Shown piece after piece: positions 11,119 through 20,191 of a stretch of 64,000 nt of DNA. The position numbers and the translations under genes were made by a program. The notes under the pieces were generated by a model that saw only the letters and a program-made list of their open reading frames with translations, did not search any database and was not told where the DNA came from. The DNA comes from Aliamphritea spongicola (GTDB taxonomy: Bacteria > Pseudomonadota > Gammaproteobacteria > Pseudomonadales > Balneatricaceae): positions 3,906,001 through 3,970,000 of the forward strand of contig AP025283.1 in the NCBI GenBank assembly GCA_024347235.1, given 5' to 3'. Numbering within the stretch: position 1 is the stretch's first letter; each line of letters opens with the position of its first letter.

Positions 11119-11122
11119 AATC

Positions 11123-11179
11123 ACTTAACAAAAACAGTCAGTTGACACGCGATGCGCTCAACTGCTGTAAGCGTTAGGC
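11123..11179 (+). other. attC recombination site 1
   Basis: R'' box ACTTAAC (11123-11129) and R' box GTTAGGC (11173-11179) both fit the consensus RYYYAAC / GTTRRRY exactly and are mutually complementary over the core. Inside, ACAG-T-CAGTTGA pairs with TCAACTG-CTGT, leaving one unpaired T on one arm, the extrahelical-base arrangement of attC sites. Length 57 bases, at the short end of the known range. It separates cassette 1 from cassette 2. Identical in the second copy. Confidence 0.9.
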
Positions 11180-11195
11180 TCCCAGGAGGGTAAAA

Positions 11196-12053
11196 ATGAG
11201 TGAAACTGCGGGTACGATTATAAAGCTACTGGCAGCCCTTACTTCACCAAAGGCATGCGTTAAGTACATAACAGTTGCAGTGGCTTTATTGATCTCCTGG
11301 AAATACCTTGAGCCAGTTATCTCAGAGACTCAAATATCCAAAGAACAATTATCAATTGTCCTGCTCCTACTTGGTGTAGGGTGTGGCTCACTTGTAGGAC
11401 AAGCAGTATCCTGGGCTACTGAGTTCTTATGGAAACAGCATAAGTCAAAAAGAAGCGGCGCTTGAACAAGAGATGGAATTAGAAGAAGCCAAGCGTGAAA
11501 GAATTGAGAAAGAAGAAAAGGAAAAGTTGCTATTAACAAAGATTAAAAGTTCGTTTGAGCATCTACATTTCGAACAGAAAGCCACCTTAAGAAAGTTAAC
11601 TCTAAAAATGAAACTCTAGATATGTCTGAGTTAAATAACTCAGCACTAGAGAAAAATGGGTACATTCAAAGACTAGTACATGTCAGGATTACAGATTACA
11701 TGACCCAAATTAATCCCTGATCAGTAATTTCATTAAAGAACAATGGTCAGCCGAAAAAGAATCAAAGGTAAAATCGTTCCTAGAATATAACGATCATGCA
11801 GAGAAATTGCTTGAGTTACTTGAGGAAGATAATCAGGACAAGGACTTTCCTGTTGATAAAGAAGTTCAAAAGCACTTCACATTACTCAGAGGGTGTTCGG
11901 GGGCAAGATGACGATAGAGAAAATAGCACAGGCTATTGGCTGTGGTTCGAGGACTATCTCTTAGAGGAGTTCGAGAAAAAAACTGGAAAATCGTATGTTG
12001 ATGAAGCTTTTATTTCCTTACAGAGAATTACTGACGATGAAGTCACAGCCTAA
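11196..12053 (+). CDS. Cassette 2 protein, SieB-like membrane protein (frameshifted)
   Basis: About 286 residues once two missing A's (near 11450 and 11605) are restored. AGGAGGG lies just upstream of the ATG. Two N-terminal membrane helices (VKYITVAVALLISW and LSIVLLLLGVGCGSLVGQAVSW), a highly charged helix (EQEMELEEAKRERIEKEEKE), then a small winged-helix-like domain reading LHFEQKATLRKL...LEKNGYIQRL. This order resembles the superinfection-exclusion protein B (SieB) family, which blocks incoming phage at the inner membrane. That is a similarity by eye, not a search result. The C-terminal ~130 residues are extra. The stop TAA falls inside the attC left box, a common cassette arrangement, and supports the frame ending DDEVTA. 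Confidence 0.75.
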
Positions 12054-12119
12054 CAAGCGCATGTTGTCGGACTGTTTTTCCGCTGCGCTCCAAACCAGCC
12101 GCAAATGCGGGCGTTAATG
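12048..12119 (+). other. attC recombination site 2
   Basis: R'' box GCCTAAC (12048-12054) fits the consensus exactly. The right end GCGTTAATG keeps the essential GTTA but its last two bases deviate; those bases come from the neighbouring DNA at a terminal site. Arms TAACAAGCGCATGTTGTCGG and the reverse complement of CCGCAAATGCGGGCGTTA pair imperfectly. 72 bases. No further cassette follows. Confidence 0.8.
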
Positions 12120-12227
12120 ACCGATATGTGTCGTTAGCAGACCTTCTGTAAGAGATGATTGAGTCCGCTTTTGGCACAAAGCTACCCTCGTGCTCATCCG
12201 TAACTATTCCTTTTTCAATCATATATA

Positions 12228-12258
12228 AAAACCCCGGATATCTAATTCCGGAGGTTTT
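12228..12258 (+). promoter_or_regulatory. Hairpin sequestering the integrase ribosome-binding site
   Basis: AAAACCCCGGA pairs with TCCGG-A-GGTTTT (one bulged A), with an 8-base loop. The Shine-Dalgarno GGAGG (12250-12254) is entirely in the 3' arm and the ATG follows at once. Folding would hide the start site, so translation is probably kept low or made conditional. Confidence 0.7.
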
Positions 12259-13020
12259 ATGAGCAAGAAATTCAATCCCACCAACGACCGTATCCGGTCT
12301 TTACCCGCCAACGATAAATCATCTTCATCCACTGAACTTGAAGTTACAGATACGGAATTAACCGGGCTGAAATGTCTATCAGGGAAATCTGGTAATAAAC
12401 GCTTCCTGCTGCGCTATACCTTCAATGGCCGTAAACGCAGCATCAATCTTGGCCGCTTTCCTGATATCGATGTAGCTGCAGCACGTAAAGCTATTCGCAG
12501 CTATAGAGCTATGCTCGCTAAAGGCAGAGACCCTAAAGGTGAACAGGAAGTACAGCAGCAAATACCGACCGTAAGCGAGTTCTTCTGGCATACATTTCTG
12601 CCTCTTCAGAAGAAGCACAAGAAAACCTGGAAGTCTGACATTGAACGTTTCAAGTTACATATTGAGCCCCTGATCGGTCATCTCAGATATACCGACCTTA
12701 AAACCACACATGTTCAGCAGATTCAGCTGAAACTTAATGAACCAACTAAAGATCGTCCAGCCTACGCCAACGCAACCTGTAACCGTGTATTAGCCGTACT
12801 GAAGAGCATGGGTCAATTCGCTGTACGCTTCGACATTGTCCCTGTAAATGAGGCAATGAAGATCAAACTGCTAAAAGAAGATAACGTACGCACTCGTTTT
12901 CTGGATGCAGGAAAGATGAAGGCGCTGATTCGCGAAGCTCTCGCCTATAAACGTACCCCTAAATCGATGCGTTTATCGCCATTCCGGCGCTCTGGCACCC
13001 GTAACAGCGAAATGCTGAAC
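12259..13020 (+). pseudogene. Tyrosine recombinase (island integrase), truncated
   Basis: Starts MSKKFNPTNDRIRSLPAND. It contains an arm-type DNA-binding domain (RFLLRYTFNGRKRSINLGRFPDIDVAAARK) and a SAM-like core-binding domain (TVSEFFWHTFLPLQKKHKKTW to about residue 215). The catalytic domain begins as AFIAIPALSGTRNSEMLN, where the Arg of GTRNSE is the first catalytic residue, and then stops matching. The remaining catalytic Arg-His-Arg-Tyr half is absent. An indel near 12963 is shared by both copies. Integrases of this kind usually insert at tRNA 3' ends, agreeing with the tRNA-Leu edge. The truncation looks real, not a base-calling error, because the downstream sequence is from another gene. 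Confidence 0.88.
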
Positions 13021-13988
13021 GGTATTGAGGAGCCGTATCGAGCGGTTTCAGTCACTACTGATGGTTTCCTGACTAATGCGCCATTAAACAGGATCAGAAT
13101 GGATGGCCCAGCATGTCAGTACTTCCGAGAGTTGTATCGACATATAGACACACAAGGCGAAGATATTCTGGAAAAAAAATCGCGCTTATCAGATTATCGT
13201 GGCCAAAACTCGTTGGCAGGCTACAGTTCTTAAAGCAGCAGGCTGGGAATAAAAGAAGGTAACGGCCAAAGCAGGTATTAAAGTACCGAGCTACGAAGAC
13301 GATCATAATGAATATTTCGTTATGCTTTATCTAGAACGCCACCCAGGTGAAAAACAGATGCAAGCTCTCTCACCTCTACACGTGAAATGATGCTCTATAA
13401 CAAAGATCTGCTCATGAACCACCGAATGCAGAACATGAATCTCGAACCAGACTGCAAGCGGCGTCTCATTAATCCACGAATGATTCCTGTACTGGATCGT
13501 ATGCATGTAGCTTGTGACTCAGAGCCACACCAGGCTTTGGAAGAAGGTGACTATTACCGCACTGTTCGATAGCTGGAGGGCTAACGATAACTGCTTAAAA
13601 GAGCTCGAAGACTGGGATGAATGGGAAGAGTACATCGAATCTTCAATCGCAAAGCGACATAGCAAGATGCGTTTGCAGGACGGTGAAAAGTCTGACGGTA
13701 TACTGTGCCGAAACTTCCTTCGCGCCTATGCTCGCGAGTCCCACGGCCTTAAGCGCAAGATGAAAACGCCGAACTCATAGAATGGCTGAATTCAAATGGT
13801 TCCTCTGCCAAGCACAGTCACGTTAGCGGGGGTAAACGTGCAAAGATGTACTGGGCACAGCTCCTATAACCAAGCGCACTGTTGCGCTTCTGGAGCGCAT
13901 TCTGGGCGAATTCCCAAATTTCCAATACGAGCCTTTCTTCAATCATGATCGCCTGTCAGAGCTTCATACACGACTTTCTGAGGTTTAA
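13021..13988 (+). pseudogene. Relic of a mobile-element gene fused to the integrase remnant
   Basis: Directly continues from the truncated integrase. Segments in shifting frames read EEPYRAVSVTTDGFLTNAPLN, GPACQYFRELYRHID, QIIVAKTRWQATVLKAAGW, PSYEDDHNEYFVMLYLERHPGE, LINPRMIPVLDRMHVACDSEP, RAYARESHGLKRKMKNAELIEWL and finally RTVALLERILGEFPNFQYEPF. An in-frame TAA and several indels interrupt it. The VTTDGFLT phrase is reminiscent of the palm motif of B-family DNA polymerases, and I recall related proteins in integrative elements, but this is a guess. The 5' part of the gene is missing. Confidence 0.65.
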
Positions 13989-14174
13989 TCCCTTTTTCTG
14001 CCCGTGCTGACTCTGTCAGCACAACATTTTTCTCACTTTTCACATTAAAATTCACCCTAGACTGAAGTTGAGGGCTACTAACTATTCATAAATGATAAAG
14101 ATACTTCGGTTTGACACCCTATACCTGCGAGACTAGGTTTAACCTAATAATTTCACAACTGAATTGTAGCCCCC

Positions 14175-17100
14175 ATGCCCCAGATATCGTTATTTTTATT
14201 GCCTACACATTATTGCTAACTTTATTTTACAGTTCAGGCAATGCTTTAGCGGTTGAAACAAAAGCCGACATAACCGCCCCTGAAAAGCTGCAAAGACACA
14301 TGATTTATACAGCCAACGCTAAATATTTCATTAATACAAACCGCAGTTATGAAACATTGATATTAATTAAATACGCTAATGAGTGGCACAAGCAAAACCC
14401 AGGAGCCAATTCATCTGAATTAATGAAAGCAGTGAACACAGTAAAAGACCAGCACGCTGACATGATAAAAATCATACGGGAATTTTGATTTAAACAATAC
14501 CTTACAGGCTAAAGCGGCTTATTCATTGATAAATATTATAAAGGGCGACTCTGAGAACAGCATGAAGGGAGTGATCGCCGAGGAAATAACAAAATGGTGG
14601 TATGAAATGGGCAACACTATTATGTCTCCAACAAATCAGATCATAGCCCAAGCAAACCTCTACTCAAACTTTTTAAACACAAATAAGTTACTTGAGAATA
14701 CTTTGGCAGAGTCATTGCAAAATGCTGAAGACAGTACTGACTTTGAAGTTGCATTTGATCGCCTTTTCTCTCGTGAGTTTGGCGCTAACATTAAAGACAG
14801 TGCAGAAGACATTATCAATAACAACCCTATTTTCTCAACACACTTGGACGTCAAAACTCTAATCAAGAAAATGAACGCCGGCGAATTAACCGATAAAGAA
14901 CTACTAAATTTATCAAGTGACATCAAAAAAGTAATCACAAAAAAACTGATAATATAATTTCAAAACTTGAGAGTAATTCAGAAATACTGACCGGGATCGA
15001 AGCTTATATAGATAATATAAAATCCAATGAATCAAAACGGATCAATCGTGAAAAAGATAATCTTGAACTAGAAGGCTATCGAGCAAATATATATATACTA
15101 AGCACGTTAATGAATGCTCGGAATTGAAGGTACACCACAACTGACAGCTACACTTGATGCCGGTCTTGACATCGCTCAACTACTCTCAGACTACGACCAC
15201 AATAGAGAGCTGTCCAGTTTTGCTGCTAATTCAATTATAGCAGGAGGAATAGTCTCAACCGCAATTACCTTGGTTGGTGCATTTTCAGAACCGAAAGCAA
15301 CGACTGACCAGTTAATTCTCGAGAATATAGCCTCTTTATCTCGCCAAATAGAAAGCTTCAGAGTTGAAGTACATAATAGGTTCAATTATATAGATGATAG
15401 ATTAAATAATATTTTGATGATGACTTCAAAAACTTTTTAAACATGCGAGATGAGCTATCGCAAATAAATTATCTTAGCCAAAGGACTCTGGAACGCACTC
15501 TGAGAATCGAACAAAAACTACAATTCTATGCAGAAAGACAATCAGCTCTTTTTCGTGAGAAGTTCTATGTAGATGAAGAAAGGATGATAAATAAATGCTA
15601 TCGGCTAAAATCTGATATCCCGGCCGCTAAGCCCACTGAAACTCAATTCGATGATTGTCTAGACCATTTTAAAACCACTGCTAAAACTGTTTCTCAATTA
15701 ACTGGATTCGACCTTACATCTGACACTCAATTTAACCTTTATTCCAAAGCATGGTCTCAGACTCCTCTGCATGCCCCCTACAGCAGAATCATTAAAGAAC
15801 TGGACTATATTTTTCAGAGGATAAGACAAACTTAGCGTATTCTTCTATCAACCAAGGCGTGTTTTTGTCAGCACTTTCCTCTTATATGTTAACGTTAAAT
15901 ACATGGCCCATATTAAGGCAGAAAGTTAATAAGTCAGCGTTGGCAGATTTCAAACATTTGATGACTCAGATCGACGAACAACAGGCAACGTTATACAAAG
16001 GTACAGAACACTGGAATTTGGCCAAAGTTGCAAAAGCTATTTGGCTCTGCTTGAGGCAATAGAAACACAGCTCTATGAAATCGCCCTGACTACAACAGAA
16101 GTAAACCTCTCTGGCTATGGCTTTAATTATCAGCTGTTTTTAGATGAGCAGCACAAGCTGCAAAATAATGAAGTTCTCTTGTCCGATTTCTCAGAGTTTG
16201 GTCTCTGTGGAGAATCCGGGCTACTCCAATGACACACAATATGAAATTGTTACCGCTTTAAATGGAGATTTATATGATGAAGAATATAATTTTCAACTAT
16301 CAAACTTTCCATATCTAGCGACTCCAGATGAGCTATTAAAAAGAATCGAACATATAGATAAGACACAAGGACTAAACCCTATTTCCAACAACCCACAGGA
16401 GTTAGAACTGTGTTATGAATTTGAAACAAACTGGTCATGCAAAGACAATATAGAAATAACAGAATATGATTTCGAGGGTGAACCAATAGATTTCATTGGG
16501 TACTGTTTACCTTACTACGGCCCGCCCTATATATCAATTTTATTAAAGATAACACCCCGATATTTTATACAGAGCATAAGATACATAAAAATATAGTATA
16601 CAAAACTCCCCTCCTTATAAATTAGATGTTGGCTCTGAATCAATCAATCTACATAATACCGCCATATCAGACCTTGACAATAGACTGGATGAAATACTGA
16701 AAAGTTTAATGCAAGACATGAGTAAAAACGATAAGTTTACTGATGATAGATATTGGAGTAAGGCAATTCTGGACAACAACTTTTCATATCGACTTAAAGA
16801 AGCTAGAGAACACTACCTTTCAAGTATTAACAAAACTTTCAAATTAGACTCAGAGCTAAGAAGAAATATTGTCATGGCAACATACTTTCAAAATGTTCTT
16901 ATAAGACTGATGCACACAGAGGAGAGCTTAGTTATAGCAAAAGAAATACCTGAACTAATTTTATTCTCGAATCCTCACGAGCTACCTGATCTTTGGGGTC
17001 TGAGCAAGCTTATAGAAAGCAATGCAGCAATCATACACATGGATAACAATATAAATAATTCATTTAACCCCATCAGATTTATAAGTTTACCCATTAACAG

Positions 17101-17281
17101 TGACATATTATATCCCACATCCGAAAACCTATTTAATCCTGAGATAATAAGAAACCTAATAAGACAACTAGAGTCTTATAACTTCAATGAATTACCTATA
17201 AAATCCTTAATCTCCATTAAAATTAAATTCGATATTGAAACAATGGAAGAGAAGCTCGCCAAACTAAAACATAAAAAGTGA
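14175..17281 (+). CDS. Very large secreted coiled-coil protein, unknown (frameshifted)
   Basis: Seven or more consecutive open segments in alternating frames join at single-base indels into one product of about 1,036 residues; most breaks are common to both copies. With one T restored near 14197 the start reads MPQISLFFIAYTLLLTLFYSSGNALA, a good signal peptide. A hydrophobic hairpin occurs about one third in (FAANSIIAGGIVSTAITLVGAF), followed by long heptad-rich helices (LSRQIESFRVEVHNRFNYID, then LSQRTLERTLRIEQKLQF). The C-terminal third is acidic and Asn/Ile-rich, ending near LKHKK. The AT content is far above that of the housekeeping genes. No enzyme motif recognised. The signal peptide plus membrane hairpin plus coiled coil would suit a pore-forming or surface protein. 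No clear ribosome-binding site precedes the ATG, so the start is uncertain. Confidence 0.7.
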
Positions 17282-17600
17282 AATTATTTGAGAAAACTAA
17301 TAACAAGTAGTAATCAAAGCAACTTTTAACTGTTTAATAACCTTCATTGAATCGTCCAGTTTTAGTAGATACTTTTATATCTCACCACTTACGAAAAACA
17401 TAGAATATGCAGATTAAAAACCCACCAAAATCTATTGATACTATCTAAAATACATCAACCTCTTGTTATTAGAAAAGCTATAATTCAGTCCTGCCTTCCG
17501 GTTTTTCTGCTGAGCAAGACATATATATGGCGTAACCTTCCTATTATCATCTCTTTTAGCCTTCCGTATACCTGTTTCCCAGCATACAGACAGACTTATC
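17282..17600. other. AT-rich stretch, nothing recognised
   Basis: Short open frames on both strands here have no start signals or recognisable motifs. It separates the large secreted-protein gene from the transposase relic. Confidence 0.5.
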
Positions 17601-17965
17601 CTACGACTGCAGTATCTGATCCACACGCCCGACGTTCAACGAGGCGAACCGCATGACCAGATTGCTATCGTTCTTCATTAGCCCTCGATATCTAGCTTAG
17701 ATAAAACCAACTTGCCCCTTGATAGTCCGGAATGAATACTCAACTTTGGATCTAAGGCTGTCTTTAATATGCTCGGTTTTCAATTGAATCTTATTAATGT
17801 GAGGATATTTCTTCAGCTCTTTGAGCCCACTGGGTATTTCAGCGTTATGTCAATGAGCCTCTACTTCTTCGAAACTCTTTTCAATGCTCACCACCACGAT
17901 AACCACTGTCGGCGAAGATAAAATTATCCTCACCACAAAGAAAGTCTTCGGACTAATTTAGATAA
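17601..17965 (-). pseudogene. IS5-family transposase relic (C-terminal part)
   Basis: On the minus strand the pieces GEDNFIFADSGYRGGEH, LRSKVEYSFRTIKGQVGF and ARYRGLMKNDSNLVMRFASLN appear in order, split by stops. They match the IS5-group DDE transposase end: the D-x-G-Y-x-G block, and the last block with the catalytic Glu (KVE-x-x-F-R-x-I-K) followed by RYRGL-KN. The N-terminal part and terminal inverted repeats are not visible. No base differs from the second copy, so the decay is probably genuine. Confidence 0.82.
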
Positions 17966-18245
17966 TATTCAATTGCCACAATGGTGGTAAAACCAACAGG
18001 AAAAATATCCAAAATGCATTACCAAGTAGTCTTGATTAACGACTCACAAGGTACTGTTGATGAGTACGACCGTCTCTCACGCCCAGAAGTTGATCTCGAC
18101 TGCTGAACCAGATAACACAAATACATCTCTGGTACGCATCAAACACCAAAGAAAGACAATAAAAACCATCTATCAATCCTATATACAACCGTATAAATCA
18201 GAAAAACTCAACGCTTTCCAAAAACTCTTCACTAGGGCTTATGCC

Positions 18246-18296
18246 TTGCCTTCGGGCGTGGCGGTTGCTCTTAAGTCAGTGCCCACCGATACCACT
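18246..18296 (+). repeat. tRNA-Leu 3' half remnant at the right end of the island
   Basis: TTGCCTTCGGGCGTGGCGGTT, then an insertion, then GCCCACCGATACCACT: variable arm, T-arm start and acceptor 3' end of the tRNA-Leu. The block order here (3' half, hairpin-like spacer, TGCCTG, then a 5' piece at 18364) parallels 9340-9448 at the left end. Confidence 0.8.
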
Positions 18297-18363
18297 TATC
18301 TTCCAAAAGAAGAAACTCAGTGATCAAACGCTGTTTCAGTCTTCGATTTTTTATGCCTGAAAT

Positions 18364-18384
18364 TTGGTATACACGACGGATTCA
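18364..18384 (+). repeat. tRNA-Leu D-arm/anticodon fragment at the right end
   Basis: TTGGTATACACGACGGATTC is identical to bases 18-37 of the tRNA and to 9429-9448. Marks the outermost detectable right edge of the island; from 18385 to 18625 I see no gene or motif. Confidence 0.8.
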
Positions 18385-18625
18385 CTTTCTAAAACATTCT
18401 CCAGTAGAGCTTAAGTATTACCTTCATGCGGCAATCAGAATACCTGACGACATAGTAAGAATACCTTCCGTTAATTCTTACACTCCTTCTGCTATCCCCA
18501 CCTGTTCCCCTAAGACGCTCCCTGATTAAGCGTTTCCTGTATTTTGGTGCAGCACGCAGAGAATATCTTTACATAAGGATTACCTTGTCATTAAAGTAAC
18601 CGTTTTTATCCGGAACTCTGTACCT

Positions 18626-19102
18626 ATGACTGAAATAATCCTGATTGCTGCCGTCGTCTGTATTGGCTGGCTATTGATTAGATCCAAGAAACAAAATCAA
18701 CAGCAGGCTGAAAAGAACCGTTCAGCCGGTTCTGAATTTTTAACAGTGAATGCTGATAAGCCGGAAGTAACGACGACTGCCAGCGGCCTGCAATATGAGA
18801 TTCTGCAAACAGGCAGTGGCGAAGAACATCCGAAAGCCTCGGATAAAGTGAAGGTTCATTATCACGGTACCCTGATTGATGGCCGGATATTTGACAGTTC
18901 GGTCGATCGTGGCGAGCCAATCAGTTTCGGCCTTAATCAGGTGATTAAAGGCTGGACAGAAGGTGTTCAGTTGATGGTTGTCGGTGAAAAGCGTCGTTTG
19001 TTTATTCCGGCTGACCTGGCCTACGGCAATGGATCAGCGGGTATTATTACGCCCGGCTCCACGTTGATCTTTGATGTTGAGTTACTGGCCATTAATCCCT
19101 GA
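18626..19102 (+). CDS. FKBP-type peptidyl-prolyl isomerase, membrane-anchored
   Basis: 158 residues. An N-terminal hydrophobic segment (IILIAAVVCIGWLLI) is followed by a spacer and an FKBP domain with VHYHGTLIDGRIFDSS, VIKGWTEGVQLM and RRLFIPADLAYG, the conserved core and active-site strand positions. It speeds cis-trans proline isomerisation, probably on the periplasmic side given a single N-terminal anchor. The frame is intact in both copies. First ordinary gene to the right of the island. Confidence 0.93.
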   Translation: MTEIILIAAVVCIGWLLIRSKKQNQQQAEKNRSAGSEFLTVNADKPEVTTTASGLQYEILQTGSGEEHPKASDKVKVHYHGTLIDGRIFDSSVDRGEPISFGLNQVIKGWTEGVQLMVVGEKRRLFIPADLAYGNGSAGIITPGSTLIFDVELLAINP

Positions 19103-19258
19103 GATCGCACGTAATCTGAATAACTCTGTTACCGCAATTGAAACCAGGCCGGTTTATCTGATCTGGGCTGGTCTGTTCTGGGCTGGGCTGGTCTGGTTTA
19201 AGGCAATACTGGATTTCAGATGACACACCGCTACCCAAACAGCCACCCGGATACCTGA

Positions 19259-20161
19259 ATGGATTCACTTCAACAAACGGTTGAAAATCACTACCCTCAC
19301 ATTTATACCGTATCGGTGTATCAGTCCGGTGAGCTTGTCTCTGAATTTGCAAAGCCTGGCTACAAACATAAAGTGCGCACTGTCCGGTCGGTCACCAAGA
19401 GCATCATTGCAACCTTGTACGGCATTGCGATTCAGCAGGGATATCTGAAAAACCTTGATACGCCGGTCATGTCGTATTTTCCCGAATACCGGTCCGGTAA
19501 GCTGGATGCCAATATTGATAAAGTTACCATCCGCCACTTGCTGACGATGACCTCAGGTTTAGACAGCTCTGACCGGCAGCCGAAAGGCTATTTCAGAAGT
19601 AAGAACTGGGTAAGATTCTATCTTGAACGTCCGGTGAGATATGAACCGGGCACCCGGTTCCAATACAGTTCGGCCGGTTCTCATGTACTCTCAGCCCTGT
19701 TGTATAAACTCACCTCTCTGAATGTGCACGACTTTGCCAGGCGGCATTTATTCATGCCTCTGGGCATTACCCGCAGCCAGTGGTCACATGATCAGCAAGG
19801 CTATTATCATGGCGGATTCGGGCTCGACCTTTCCTCAGTCAGCCTGTCTAAAATAGGTCAGCTGTATCTGGATGGCGGTGCAGTGGACGGTAAGCAGATC
19901 ATTTCTCCGGCCTTTATGTCTGAAGCCACCCAAAAACAAGTATCCGGCGGCTTTCCTGAAAGTGACGGCTATGGCTATCACTGGTGGACAGGCACTCACG
20001 GTGCAGTGGACTATTTCTACGCTGCCGGTCTGGGCGGGCAGTATATTTTCATCGTACCGGAGCTGAACCTGCTCACCGTCATTACCTCTGAATCACGGCG
20101 GCCACACCTTGAAAATAAGAAGGTGTTCACTGATCTGATTTTACCGCGCTACATAGCCTGA
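19259..20161 (+). CDS. Serine hydrolase, class C beta-lactamase family
   Basis: 300 residues. The catalytic S-x-x-K is S44-V-T-K47, followed later by Y-S-S in RFQYSSAGSHVLSALLY and a T-G-T-H-G near the C-terminus as the third motif, the layout of class C/DD-peptidase-like esterases. No signal peptide is seen from this start. The family includes esterases, D-aminopeptidases and beta-lactamases, so the substrate is open. Frame intact. A GGGCTGG-type repeat of GGTCTG/GGCTGG units lies at about 19165-19198, just upstream. Confidence 0.9.
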   Translation: MDSLQQTVENHYPHIYTVSVYQSGELVSEFAKPGYKHKVRTVRSVTKSIIATLYGIAIQQGYLKNLDTPVMSYFPEYRSGKLDANIDKVTIRHLLTMTSGLDSSDRQPKGYFRSKNWVRFYLERPVRYEPGTRFQYSSAGSHVLSALLYKLTSLNVHDFARRHLFMPLGITRSQWSHDQQGYYHGGFGLDLSSVSLSKIGQLYLDGGAVDGKQIISPAFMSEATQKQVSGGFPESDGYGYHWWTGTHGAVDYFYAAGLGGQYIFIVPELNLLTVITSESRRPHLENKKVFTDLILPRYIA

Positions 20162-20191
20162 GCCTTTACAACAGCTGACAGATACACACCT

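Larger units (their letters stand above)
9282..18384. mobile_element. Genomic island at tRNA-Leu, with decayed attachment-site repeats
   Basis: Bounded on the left by the intact tRNA-Leu and on the right by two scrambled tRNA-Leu pieces (18246-18296 and 18364-18384). Inside are a second degenerate tRNA-Leu, two attC-bearing gene cassettes, a tyrosine recombinase relic next to another gene relic, a long AT-rich gene, and a transposase relic. Base composition of 10200-17600 is visibly more AT-rich than the flanks. The integrase is truncated, so the island is probably no longer self-mobile. Confidence 0.85.

Noticed and set aside
18057..18323. 88-codon frame MMSTTVSHAQKL...
   Set aside because: Runs through the tRNA-Leu remnant at 18246-18296, so it is not a real gene.
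9282..18384. CRISPR array or complete prophage in the island
   Set aside because: No regularly spaced direct repeats, no phage structural or lysis genes.
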